64,000 nucleotides of DNA. It comes from Pyrus communis (Eukaryota; Streptophyta; Magnoliopsida; Rosales; Rosaceae). The stretch covers positions 20,131,989-20,195,988 of the forward strand of contig NC_084817.1 in NCBI RefSeq assembly GCF_963583255.1, given 5' to 3'. Of this stretch, positions 49,201-60,425 are shown in pieces (position 1 is the stretch's first letter; every line of letters starts with the position of its first letter). Under the pieces are notes generated by a model. That model had not been told where the DNA came from, made no database searches, and saw only the letters and a program-made list of their open reading frames with translations. Made by a program: the position numbers and the translations under genes.

Positions 49201-51951
49201 GGGATGCTCCTGGCTTAAGTATTATCCAAAATACAGTGGTGACAGAAAATACAACAATTAAAGATATTTGCAATGATGCCCCAGTTGATGTGAAACTGAC
49301 TTAGACTTTTTAGTCGTACTTTTAGTTAACACGATAGTCCCATCGTTGGTTTTGCCCCTTTTTTGTTGTGTTTCCTCAGTTTGGTGACCTCATATATATG
49401 TATAAATTCCGACTTGACATTTTGATCTGGGTAACCAGACCAAGCAATAAGGCCTCCAAAATAGCTTTGCCGGTTGGTTTGCAACAGAACCAGATATCTC
49501 TAAAGTGATAGTTGTTTTGGCTGGTTAATCTTGAATGAATTATCTACAAATCTATATTAATTGGTTCTTCTGATTTCTTGTTTTCTGGTTGGTAAATTAG
49601 TTCTTCGGCATTTCACTGTGCATGATTTGTTTTTGGGGAAGAGAAAAAAGGGAGGGAGGGGGGGGGGTGTATTTTATGCTAGATGTTATTCTGTTTGCAT
49701 GCATTTTAAAGTGGTTGATTTTGTAAAAAAAAATTAAACCAGAAAAGAACAGAGTAAACAACAATCTCTTGCAAAACCAAATCCAGCATGCATGTACCAA
49801 TTTATTGGGCTTATTGAAAAGTGTTTTCAAACCAGAAGCATGGAAATTGGGTAACATGTGTTTTTTTTTTCTTGTATTGATTTTTTATCTATGCTGACTG
49901 CTTAGTCACACGTATTAATTTAATTTTATGTGCCTTTTAAATTTTTTCTTGTTTAATTTTTTCTGTCTAAACCTTTATAAAATAATAATGAAGCATGCTA
50001 ACTATTTTTTTAATCCTTTTATGTTGTAAAGTACCAAGGATGTGATTGCAAGATACAAATCACATATTGGGGAAAAATCGAATCAACCGATGCTTGATCA
50101 GCTGCAGGTAATTCAGTTCAATATGGGTTTTTTTTTTGTTAATTTTTAATTTTTAATTTTTTTTAATTTTTAATTTTTAATTTTTAATTTTATTAAATTT
50201 TTTTTTTTATCATCTTTGCTCTAAAACTTACATTTTTAATCGTACAACAATTAATTGTGTCAAGTGAATGTAACATTTTTTGTGATCTGCACTTGGAGCT
50301 TCGAAATATTTTTTTGCAGCATTTGAACGATCGTATATTACTTTAACATAAATAAAATTATTACATGTTAGACTTCTATATGTGCATGCAGCAGGGTTGG
50401 CCTCTAAGACTAAATATGTGCAAGTAACTGGGGTTGAGTAATGACTCCAAGTTAGAGTTTTAACAATGGATGTTTTTGGGCCTGATGTTTATAAGCTTTT
50501 CATGTGACAGATTAGTCTATATAAATGACGGTATAAATATATTTCCCATTTAATTAGTTGGAAAAAGAAAACACGATCAGGCTCAGTAAGGAACTTGAGG
50601 ATAAGACCCGCAAGCTGAGGTAATTATAATTTATCGATCTGTTTGTAAGATATATGGTGGTTAATTAGCTGGATGATCGTTTGATGAGAGTCTGCCGAAA
50701 TTGGTTTGGCATGCAACAGGCAGTTGAAGGGTGAGGACCTTCATGACTTGGACCTGGATGAACTGCAGAAGTTAGAAAAATTGGTGGAAGCAAGCCATGG
50801 CCGTGTGATGGAAACTAAGGTCTGTTCTAGCTAGCTAGCTAATTTATTCTGTTACAAGTGAATTCAGGTGTCCCATGGCTTCTAAAATTTAGGTATCCTC
50901 AGATAGAGGAGCACATTGTGAGGCTTATTAATTAAGCTATAAAAATCTTCCGGATCATTGCACAATAATAATCTTGCAAAGAGTACGACAAATGTCTTAA
51001 TTTTGTTCAAATAGGAAATTTGTTAATAGCATTCTATAAAAGTAAGTGCATTTCTTTCTCTAATTTTTTGCACCATGCATGAGTGAGCCATGACTGAGCT
51101 TAATCAAATAAATAGATCGACACGTTGTGCCTCGTACACACTGTTTTAAATCACTGTGTTTAATCAAAAGGTCAATAGGTTTCCGATTGACTATCCTTTG
51201 CATGTCTATCTTTCAAATTTATACTTCGGTCAAATTGAATGTAGACTTGACCTTTTTTTCTTGGTTATAAAGAATGTAGAGTTGATCCAAGTATTTTCGG
51301 TACTTTAATTAGGTTATTTTACGAAAGAAATGTTTTGGATTATATGTACATACAGCACCGTCTAATTCCAAATTTTCCATTTATTTCAGGAAAAAAAGAT
51401 TATGAGTGAGATTATGGCACTTGCGAAAAAGGTTTATGGTTAAATAGATGATTGTTGTCTGTGTCTATTATGGAATAACCACAAATATATTTACAATAGT
51501 CAAGAATTTCCTGAAAAGAAAAAAATAAACATTAATTAAATTATTAATGAATTTTTGCTTTGTGGTCCTCTTCCTTGTACTGATTATAAATGCAGGGAGA
51601 TGAGCTTGTAGAAGCTAACAACCAGCTAAAGCAGAGGGTAAGCAACTACGTACCACCATCTATATTTGGTCTTCTATTTTTTTTTTATTTAATGAAAAAA
51701 CAATAACTCTTAATTAAAAAAAAATTAAATCTGGGCGATCTTTTTTCTTTGTTGTCTTTGCATGGCAGATGGTGATGTTATCTGCCCGAGGAGATATCGG
51801 ACCGACGGCGATCAAGGAGTTGGAAAACCTGAATAATGGTGGAGAAGAAGGCGTGACATCTGAATCAGCTACAAATGTCACCATCTGCTCCAACAGTCCT
51901 CTTTCTCTTGAAGATGACTGCTCCGACATCTTGTCTCTCAAACTGGGGTGA
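43278..51951 (+). CDS. SVP/JOINTLESS-clade MADS-box transcription factor
   Basis: Type II (MIKC) MADS-box DNA-binding protein, nuclear; the SVP clade controls flowering time, abscission zones and, in Rosaceae, bud dormancy. Exons: 43278-43468, 50032-50107, 50558-50619, 50720-50819, 51390-51431, 51596-51637, 51769-51951. All phases match and give 231 residues, typical for the clade. The MADS domain (1-60) has [20 protein letters not shown], then [17 protein letters not shown]. The I/K region has [37 protein letters not shown] and [18 protein letters not shown], predicted coiled coil. The C-terminus ends DILSLKLG, close to the SVP-type end but lacking the usual PYSG extension. Intron 1 is 6.6 kb and contains repeats. 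Which clade member it is (SVP, AGL24 or DAM-like) cannot be settled here. Confidence 0.92.
43469..50031 (+). other. Intron 1 of the MADS gene, repeat-rich
   Basis: A 6563-bp intron. It holds a possible MITE at about 43645-43785, a GAGGATCC-family MITE at about 45789-45965, and a GC-richer stretch at 45310-45720 with repeated GAGTTGACCTCGTT-like phrases. There is also an unassigned stretch at 46400-47300 and short imperfect duplications at 47840-47930. None of the open frames (e.g. 45304-45717, 46858-47058) matches a family I know. Large first introns in MADS genes often carry regulatory sites; no specific site is claimed. Confidence 0.5.
50130..50205. repeat. (TTTTTAA)n low-complexity tract in MADS intron 2
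   Basis: Repeated TAATTTT units, strongly biased to T on the coding strand. Confidence 0.85.
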
Positions 51952-52204
51952 GCCGCTTTAACTTGCTAATATATGCTATTTGCTTGTCTTTTGCTTTTGA
52001 CTTTTTGCTTGTGCTTATTTGATGCTACGACGAAGAATAAAGTTAGTAAAATACTATGGGGGCTGAGTAGATAAGGGATATTTTGCTGTCCTCGTGGAGG
52101 GTTCATCTCAAGCATGATCAGGTCTAATTTTACACGTTACCAATTTTAAAACTCTAATTTTCTTTTCTTTAATTTAAGTAAAAAAAGCCATTTAGGGAAT
52201 GTTT

Positions 52205-52290
52205 TAATAAAAGCTTATCTCCTTCGTGGGGCAAGCTTGTGTTCAAAGATACCAATGGAATTGCCACGCCCTTCTTTGACGTTGATGTAG
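52205..52290 (+). other. Possible captured exon fragment
   Basis: One frame reads SWGKLVFKDTNGIATPFFDV, with a donor-like GTAG/GT at about 52287. It starts exactly where similarity between the two MADS downstream flanks stops. The composition looks coding, but I do not recognise the family and no further exon was found. Confidence 0.25.
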
Positions 52291-52628
52291 GTCTTTTGTT
52301 TTGTTTCTGTGATTAGTTCAAGTGCTTATCTGGGCTTTGCTGTTTTTTCCTTTTTTCTGTACCTCATGTTTCTTTTGCCGTTTGGCTCCTCTCCTCACTG
52401 TTTCACAAATTCATGATGTTTGTCTAGTATAATCGTATTGCTAGGATGCTTTTATTCTTCAACATCTAAAATGAAATTGCTAATCGTTTTTTGTATTCGA
52501 TATTTTCAGGCTACCTTAGTTTCCCTGGTTAAGAAATGGAGACAAATAGGAAGTTGCACTTCCTTATAATTTTTAAATAAAGTCGAGTTATTGTAAGATA
52601 TGAGTGATTTGTGTGTCTAAGAAGGCTG

Positions 52629-52700
52629 TTTTTTTTTTTTTTTTTTTTTTTTTTTTGGGCCCCGCTTTTGGGTTTTTGGGGGGGGGGGGGGGGGGGGGGC
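52629..52700. repeat. Poly-T run followed by poly-G run
   Basis: About 28 T followed by GGGCCCC and then about 22 G. Such neighbouring homopolymers are unusual in plant DNA and may be a sequencing or assembly artefact. Confidence 0.8.
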
Positions 52701-52999
52701 GGCGGGGTTTGGGGTTGGTAGGGTAGGGGTGAGCGTTGTGACTGTGTTATATGTAAAACTATATTTGTATTGGTCGAATATAAATTGTATAGTATCTAAA
52801 GCTTTATATAAATGCAGGCCTATGAATCTCTAGTTCAGTTCTATGTTTTGTTTTTTGTCCTGTTCAGTTCTGTGTTGTGTTGTGGATTTATGCGATGGCA
52901 GGTTAAAAATTATGAGGGTTTTTTATTTTTATTTTTTTTATAATTATGTTTAAATATTCATTTCTCTCCTAAAACGAAACTTGAGTCTCATTTTTAGTC

Positions 53000-53430
53000 G
53001 ATACTTAACATCCTCGAGGTTTACATATGTGTTTTTCTCAACACCATCCAAGATCAGTCAATTGTGTAACTGATAGGGTTATTAGTTGAGATGTTGGCCG
53101 AGTTGTCTATGTGATCTTTTGGCCGCGCCCTGAAAAGTTGGTACTTTAACCTCCTTCGAGGTTTATACATGTGTTTCATTTTGCCTTGTTTTGCTCAACA
53201 TCATCCAAGATTAGTCAATAACGTACGTGATAGGGTTAGAATTTGACCATGTTGTACGTGTGGTCTTGTTGACCACGCTCTGAAAAGTTGATACTTACCT
53301 CCCTCAGGGTTTATACATGTGTTTCGTTTTGCCTTGTTTTTCTCAACATCATCCAAGATCAGTCAATAGCTTCCATGATAGGGGTATTAGTTAAGATTTT
53401 GACTATGTTGTATATGTGGTCTTTTATATT
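53000..53430. repeat. Three imperfect tandem repeats of about 145 bp
   Basis: Units start near 53000, 53141 and 53290. Each contains GAGGTTTA(C/TAC)ATGTGTTT, CTCAACA(C/T)CATCCAAGAT(C/T)AGTCAAT, GATAGGGTTA and a unit-ending TGAAAAGTTG. No coding capacity. Confidence 0.85.
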
Positions 53431-53579
53431 GAGTTCATCTTTCTTGTTGCGAAAAGAATTATTCTAGGAATATGATTGTAGAAACGTAAAGTAGAATCTA
53501 ATAAAATTTAGAAGCTTTTTATTCTATTATGACATTTATTACCTGAAATAAAGTATAACCGTACCTATGATTAATATAA

Positions 53580-54151
53580 GTGAAATTTTTTGAATTGTGA
53601 TATGAACTTGTATACACTTTTTAATTTGTCATATAAATTGGAACTTTAAGCAATTTGTCATATCAACTTTTTGAAATTGTTAATTAGTCATCTCACCCTA
53701 ATTCCATTGTGTTTTCCATCTAATATAAGTCATGTGTGAGGCACATGACTTGTGTTCAAGACTATTTTAGTCATTTTAGCATCCTTTTCACAAGGTATTT
53801 TTTTATTTTTCCTTAGTACAAACACTTAAATTTTGTGTTTGAGAGTATTCACGGGGATCAATGTGAACAAAATCTCTGAGAACAAGTATAACGTAGCAGC
53901 AGCCCCTTCTGTAGCTTTAGAAACCCTAGAGTTTTTTGTCGAATCCAACTTAATAAAAGGGAAGTGAAGTGTTAGAATGACCCAAATAACTCTAAAGACA
54001 AGTCATGTGCGAGGCACATGTCATACATGACTTATATTGGATGGAAAACTCAATAGAGTTAGGGTAAGATGACAAACTAATGATTTCGAAAAGTTGGTAT
54101 GACAAATTGAAAATTGTGTACAAGTTCATATGACATTTCAAAAATTTTCCC
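53580..54151. mobile_element. Mutator-like (MULE) non-autonomous element
   Basis: Long inverted ends of about 160 bp: the left starts GTGAAATTTTTTGAATTGTG and the right in reverse complement starts GGGAAAATTTTTGAAATGTC, both continuing ATATGAACTTGTA. The 9-mer TTAATATAA flanks both sides (53571-53579, 54152-54160); a 9-bp target duplication is the Mutator signature. The interior of about 250 bp has no transposase. Confidence 0.88.
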
Positions 54152-54160
54152 TTAATATAA

Positions 54161-55246
54161 ATAAAGGTACAAAGCTGAGTGAAAACGCACATCGCACAAA
54201 AGAATGAGGCTGATAGTAGGTATAAGATATTAACGTGATTTAATCGTGACCGTTTAAATAGAAGGAAAAAAGAGAGTTGAGAGAATCCTACTCCTTACTT
54301 AAATCCACTGGAGGAGCCAAAATGCTCTTAGTTTAATTATATAAAATTATATTATACAATATACAAACAATCTCTTTTTCTTATATCATTTTTCTTATCA
54401 CTTCTTGTACATATATATTTTAAGTTCGAATTTGTTTAGATTTTAACACGTACTTATTTAATAACGAAAAATCGTGGATCACCTTGTGAAACTTTTCATA
54501 AGCTAACTAATATTGTGAAAAATACATTATCAATTCTTTATTCATAAAGATTTAAATCTTTAACCAAGCCCACCCGATGAAAAATTACTAACTCCACCCT
54601 TACGAAATCCCCAAAATAACCTGGCTACTCGCATTGCACTTATAGGGCGACCACAATGAGTAAAGATGAATGATGTTTTCATCACATTATTTGTTCTTTT
54701 TATATTAAAAAAGAAGAAAGAGTTAAGCACCTAAAACTCCCGACCATTAGATTTAGTCCAAATTTTTTACTGTTTAAACCGCATTATTTAAAAAAAAAAA
54801 TTTAGTACATTAATATTTTTACGCTACTAAAAAAATGAGTTCGACTAAACCGCATCATTTTAGAGATTTGCCTCTTAAGTTTTGTTTACTTTTTATATGT
54901 GACATAGTTAGTGCCATTCCGTCCGGCAAAAAAGAAACTAGGATTATAATATTTCATAGAATCCTGACATGATTTAATATTTTATTTTGTAACTATAGTT
55001 TTTTAATTAAGTACACACTATCTTTCCTTTTCACATTTCAAGCTTCAACACATATACAATGTAAAAAAAAAAGATATTATAAAAACTTACTAAAATACAA
55101 GTGTTAATGTTGAGCACTTTTAGGGCCACATAATGGTGTCGGCCGAGAAAGAAGCCACGAAAAGCCCAAGAAAATTGAGAAGCCCAAGGCCCATGGGTCT
55201 TAGAAGAGGATACCCCAAGCCCTATAGTCGACCGTCTATAAGCTTA
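54161..55246. other. Intergenic, no gene seen
   Basis: AT-rich DNA between the MULE and the LTR element. Nothing coding or RNA-like is recognised. 55135-55246 is richer in GGCCCA/AAGCCC motifs, which often occur in plant promoters or repeats. Confidence 0.4.
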
Positions 55247-55360
55247 ATGCATAATCTTGGTAGATATGTGAATGAATGAAGGGAATGTTTTGCAAACATC
55301 CTGCCGAGTGTTCCCTTTGGTTTTGTGAAAGTTTCTTGTGCACTACATAGTCTTGATTAG
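55247..55360 (-). repeat. Inverted fragment of the LTR
   Basis: The 114-bp segment is the reverse complement of 56031-56144 in the left LTR, apparently without mismatch by eye. It lies immediately left of the leader/primer-site copy at 55361-55466. Confidence 0.85.
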
Positions 55361-55466
55361 AAACAAGATTAAGAATCTGGAATAAAAAAAATAAAAAGAT
55401 CAAACGAAAATAAAACAATCCAAGGGATTAGCAAATTTTCTAATCCCCGGCAACGGCGCCAAAATT

Positions 55467-57426
55467 TGATGCGAGAATTATACGCACACAAATTAAACCC
55501 TCTTTTTGACAATTGTAGTAAGTATGTAAGTAGGGATCGTTCTGGACCGGGGATTAGGAGGGATTGTTAATCACTTGGATTTGACTCAAAAACGCTAAAA
55601 ACACAATCTAAAACACTATACTAGACTCAAAGAATGCAAAACTAAACTTTAAAACACTAAGACAAACCAAAGACTCAAAATGCTTTAAAGCATAAACTAA
55701 ATTGATTTCTAACTAAATTGAACAATAAGGTAAAGGGGGATTTAGGTTTTGATTAAACTAAATGACAGATTGTAAATTAAAGCATAAGGAAATGAAGTAA
55801 ACACAAAATGAATGAATCAACAGCTAAAAAGAGATAGCACAAATGGAGATGAAGCTAGATATTCGATTTCACCATTGCTAAGCCAAGTCCATGCTTGTTA
55901 AGTCAGATTATACTCATCCCTCTACTTATTTCTTGGGTTTGTTTCACTTAGATATGATCAGCCATATGATGTGTGGATTTGATCAAATGTCTCTAATCAT
56001 GAGCCTAATTGTGATGTGCAACTTTGGTTCCTAATCAAGACTATGTAGTGCACAAGAAACTTTCACAAAACCAAAGGGAACACTCGGCAGGATGTTTGCA
56101 AAACATTCCCTTCATTCATTCACATATCTACCAAGATTATGCATGATGTGTGCTTTAATCTTGGCTAAACAACCTGTGGTTAATTCAAATGATGATCAAG
56201 CATTAAAATCAACACACTAAGTCACAATTAAATCGGAGAATGAAACAAGAAATAGATAGATTAAATGAGAATTCCGAATTAACTACATGGCAATCTTGCA
56301 AGGCTACATCGAATCCCTAGAGAGAGATTAGTTACACTTCATGTTTACAAAAGGTTTGACATAAAAATATATAACATGAGTGAACATAGGATTAAGAAGA
56401 AAGAACCCTTGAAGCAAAACTGATGTCGAAATCCTTTAAGAAATGGGAGAGTGTATCTAATGGAATGAAGCCGAGAGGAAGTTCCTCATGGTACAAAACA
56501 AAGAGAATCAAAGAAACACCTAAACATTCCAACAACTCAAACTTGAATTGTATGAACGTTTAGGCCCTCTTATCTTCCTCTTCGTCGTAGCACAAGGTCT
56601 AAGGGATGTTGTTGGTGTGTTGAATGGATTGGGGAATTATGGAAATGGATGAGGAGTGGTGTTTGGATTATAAGGGAATGGTAGCTCACGGCAATGAGGG
56701 AAGATTGGATGTGTTTGTGATGTGTTGTGTATGAAAATGAGATGTGATTTTTGTGTATGAATGCATGGGTTTTTATAGGGGGAATGGGAGAATATGTGGG
56801 TGATTGTTTAAGAGTGAATGTGGTTGTTATGATTGAGAGTGCATGTGGATGAAATGATGAAGTAGGAAGGTGGAAATGCATGTGTTGAATTGGTGGTGCA
56901 ATGATGAAAGAGTAAGTGCATGTGTGTGTGAATGGTGGTGCAATGATGAAAGAGTAAGTGCATGTGTGTGTGAATGGTGGTAGCTAGGGTGAATTATGAT
57001 GAATGCATGTGGAATATAGATGGAGAAGGTGGTGTAATGATGAAGGATTAAGTGCATGTGTGTGTGAATGGTGTTTCTTGATGGTTTTGGGGTTGTGATG
57101 CATGTGAATGCATGTGGCTAAGGGTTGTTGATTGGGCTAGAGGTTTTGCATGGCTCAAAGGATTGTTTGATTGGGCTAGGCCCTTTGTTTTATGTCCAAA
57201 GTGCATACAAGGCTTTCAAATTCGTCCAACACTTTGGCTCCAAGCATATGCTATCCATTCCAAGCCCAATTTTGCTCCAAAATGCTCCAAAATGCATCTT
57301 TTTGCTTCCTTAGCCATATGAACCTAAAAACACACGAAAATTGCTTAAACTACTAAAACAATTATGAATTAACAACATAGATGCACGAAAACAAGCTAAG
57401 TAAATCGCCTAAATATGCTCCTATCA
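55467..57426 (-). repeat. 3' LTR (left copy), 1960 bp
   Basis: Begins TGATGCGAGAATTATAC and ends GCTCCTATCA on the plus strand. On the minus strand a TATA-like motif (CCTATAAAAACC, about 56771-56782) could be the LTR promoter. A 44-bp tandem duplication around 56888-56978 (GGTGGTGCAATGATGAAAGA unit) is single in the right copy. Open frames on the minus strand are His/Thr-rich and not believed to be protein-coding. Confidence 0.9.
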
Positions 57427-57440
57427 AATTCCCCCACACT
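57427..57440 (-). other. Polypurine tract
   Basis: On the minus strand AGTGTGGGGGAATT directly precedes the LTR start TGATAGGAGC, the expected priming site for second-strand synthesis. Confidence 0.85.
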
Positions 57441-60300
57441 TAGCTTTTGCTAGTCCTCGAGCAAAACAAAATAATAACAAATAAACAAAACGACACTAAA
57501 CAAGTAAAACACAACCTAAACCTTCCAACAACCGTCTTAGGGATTTCCAATGCACATGACAAGTTAAAAATCATTATTCTCACAGATTTTAGCCATCTTT
57601 ACACTTAAGTACATTCTTAATCATAGTCACCACATACTAGTTCACAATTAAGCAATTAAAACACATTTCAAATGTAGTAACATGCTTTAGAGAATTTACT
57701 CAATTCCTTACTAGAATGCACTCTATTTTCACACAGATTTTCTGACTACACACCCTACACTAGTTATATGTGAGAGATTGATGTAAACATGAAAGACTAG
57801 TATCTCACATATGTTATAAAAAGAAAGCATTTTCTGGATTTACGATAATGACATGAATATGATCTCATGAATGGAATGCTACTACTTAGAATGAGAACCA
57901 GTAATTCCATAAGCTCATATCAAATCCAAACTCCACATTATTGAACACATAACGATCAAGATAGAAGTCAAAGGGGTGTAACGGGGCTAGGGTACTGGTT
58001 AACAATGAAAGGTGAAGGATAAACAAACATTCTTAAAGCAATAGTGAGCAAAGTATTGAATTAGGCACTTATAATTCCCTTTAGAGCGCGGAAAACAACT
58101 TTTAGACTAATAGGGGAAATTCAAACAACTCTTATTTTTCTTTTTTTTTTTTCAAATTTTTTTTTTTCTTCTTTTTTTTTTTTTTTTTTAGCCGTGCCTA
58201 TGGCACAACAATTCTCATCAATAATCCTTCCCCCACACTTATTTTCTGCAACATATTAATCAAAAAGGAATTCATTTTCCGTCATGCTTACTATCCTTTA
58301 AGAACAAAGGCATGGATGGTCCTATTCTAGGCTAGGTAAGGATAACATGGGTTAACAAAGAACATAGGCTAAACAAGGCTCAAAGGGGTTAAAACTTACA
58401 ACAAATACGAAATATGGGAAGTAAGGCTATTTGGCTATGGTGGCAACTACACAACTTTATCTTGATATATGTTATGCAATTCAATGTCATGCTTTGAATG
58501 AAATGGATATAAGTTCTAGCATTTAGTTCTATCATGATACAATTGCATTCTAAGTAGCAACCAAGCAAGGAATAATGAGATCATGCAACAACTTTAGAAA
58601 ACAAAGAATCACAGAAAATAACTCTCCTAAGAAGGTAATGGCTCGAGTTTCACAGGGTTGTAGCGTTTGTTTGAGTTCCTTCCTTCAAGCATGTCACAAA
58701 AACGAATTTTTTTTATTTTTATGATTGCATGTGAAGTCATACATTATAACCATAACCAAGCATATACCAAGAGTAAATCAAACTTTTCTCTATGTTTTAT
58801 AACTCTCTTTAACAGTCATGCAATTACAAACCAAATCCTTATCATTGTGTTGGAAGGTACCCTAAGACACAAACACACAAAAACGACTCAAAACACTCTT
58901 TTTAGGCTTTTCAAAACATGTTTTTCAAATTTTTATGTGATTTTCGGAGTTATAAAACAAACATACTAAAACACTCTAAAACAACTTAAACACCTTAAAA
59001 CAGCAAGAAACAACATTTGAAGTAATGGGTGATAAAATCCCACGAATTTGCATCAAATATACTTAGTTACCCCCCCACACTTAAATCAAACATTGTCCTC
59101 AATGTTTTAAGCATAGATTCACACAAAACATAAGTAAACACACAAAAAGCACTTAAACATACTAAACATGGCAGAATGTAATTAACAAAGAGAAGAGTTT
59201 AGGGACGCAAATCTGGTTATGGAGTGTAAATTCCCTCTTCTCCTTGGTGATTGCATTGAGGCTTTGATCTTTGTGATTCCACAGGCTTACTCTTGAACTG
59301 GTTTCCGCCCATCGTTGATTTTCCTTTGTGCTACATAATCTTGAACTGGGCAGCATGATTCTTTTGGTCTTCCCCGAAGGTCTGAGCTTACCCCTTTTAT
59401 CTGTTTCTTTGTTCAATCTTTGCAGGAGTGGTCCCTTCTCTGGAAGTGTATCAACCATTGAAGATGACTACTCGAGAGCAATGCTAGGTAAGCAACCAGG
59501 AATAGATTCCAGGCAGTCGGAACCAGATCGGAAGACTGACTCCAAGTGCCGGCTGATTGCTTCTTTCACTTTGCCATGCGAGTAAGAACAAGGAAAAAGA
59601 AAAAGACAGGGAAAGAGCATGATATGAGATACTTTTGCTTTTGACCTTGATGATATGAGATACCTTTGCTTTTGAAGAAGCGGTGAATGAATCAGCACAT
59701 GTATTTGTTGTGCTGTTTCCTCCTGGGTCATCTGTACTCCAGGCATCTGGTATCATCTTTGGGGAAGAAGAAAGAATTGAGTATTTCGAAAGGCTTTGCT
59801 GGGAGTGCGCCCTCAGAGGTGAGGAAGAGTTGGGCATTTTCTTCAGGTCTGCCTTGCCATAAAAGATGAAGGTCGACATATATAGAGATAATAACAAGTG
59901 GTGGTACCATTCTTTTACCCTTGTCGACAGACGTTTTGATCCCGCAAATCCGGTTTTTTGAAATAGTGGCGCCTCTTCGATCTTTGAAGACGCCTCTTCG
60001 ATTTCTGAGCAGGCGCCCCTTCGATTTCTGAACGACGCCCCTTCGCTTTCTGAATGACACGTGGTAGTGCAGATGCGGCTCCTTTTGACAAAGCTGCACG
60101 CGTCTTCTGAAAAGCAGAGAAAGCGTCGCCGAACTTTGCGCTTGTCGGCTAAAGATGTGTAGTTGCGATGATGGCCTCCACGTGTTTTCAGCTTTGTCAG
60201 AAATCTTTTGACAAAGCTGAACGCGTTTTCTGAAAAGCCGAGGGAGCGTCGCCTAACTTACGCCGGAAAATCCGGCTCTTTGAATCGGTGGACGCGTCGC
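57441..60300 (-). other. Internal non-coding region of the LTR element
   Basis: About 2.9 kb without gag-pol coding capacity in any frame. It holds two further polypurine-like motifs (CCCCCACACTT at about 58228 and 59069), a T-rich tract at 58138-58190, and a unique-looking segment 59200-59900. In that segment the plus strand has short frames such as 59328-59585 without known domains. GATATGAGATAC(T/C)TTTGCTTTTGA is duplicated at 59620-59670. Confidence 0.6.
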
Positions 60301-60306
60301 CTTGGC

Positions 60307-60315
60307 TTTTTATAG
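60307..60315 (+). promoter_or_regulatory. TATA-like box upstream of the antisense ORF
   Basis: TTTTTATAG about 115 bp before the ATG at 60426. G-boxes (CACGTG) lie at 60058-60063 and 60179-60184, both on the same side. This is inferred as a plus-strand promoter opposite to the LTR-driven direction. Confidence 0.5.
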
Positions 60316-60425
60316 AGCTATCGATCACCGCCAACATACACACTCTGAAGATTTCCCATTCTTGAAAATCGTCTCCGGCCCTTCGAAATTTAACTCCATC
60401 CACTCTCTTTGAACACTTTTGAAAA

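Noticed and set aside
55444..55461. tRNA-Asp gene fragment
   Set aside because: Only the last 18 bases of tRNA-Asp are present and they abut an LTR border; this is a primer-binding site, not a tRNA gene.
56570..57057. His/Thr-rich open frames on the minus strand, repeated at 63413-63858
   Set aside because: They lie inside the LTRs and are translations of GTGTGAATG-type short repeats; duplication with the LTR, not coding constraint, explains their presence in both places.
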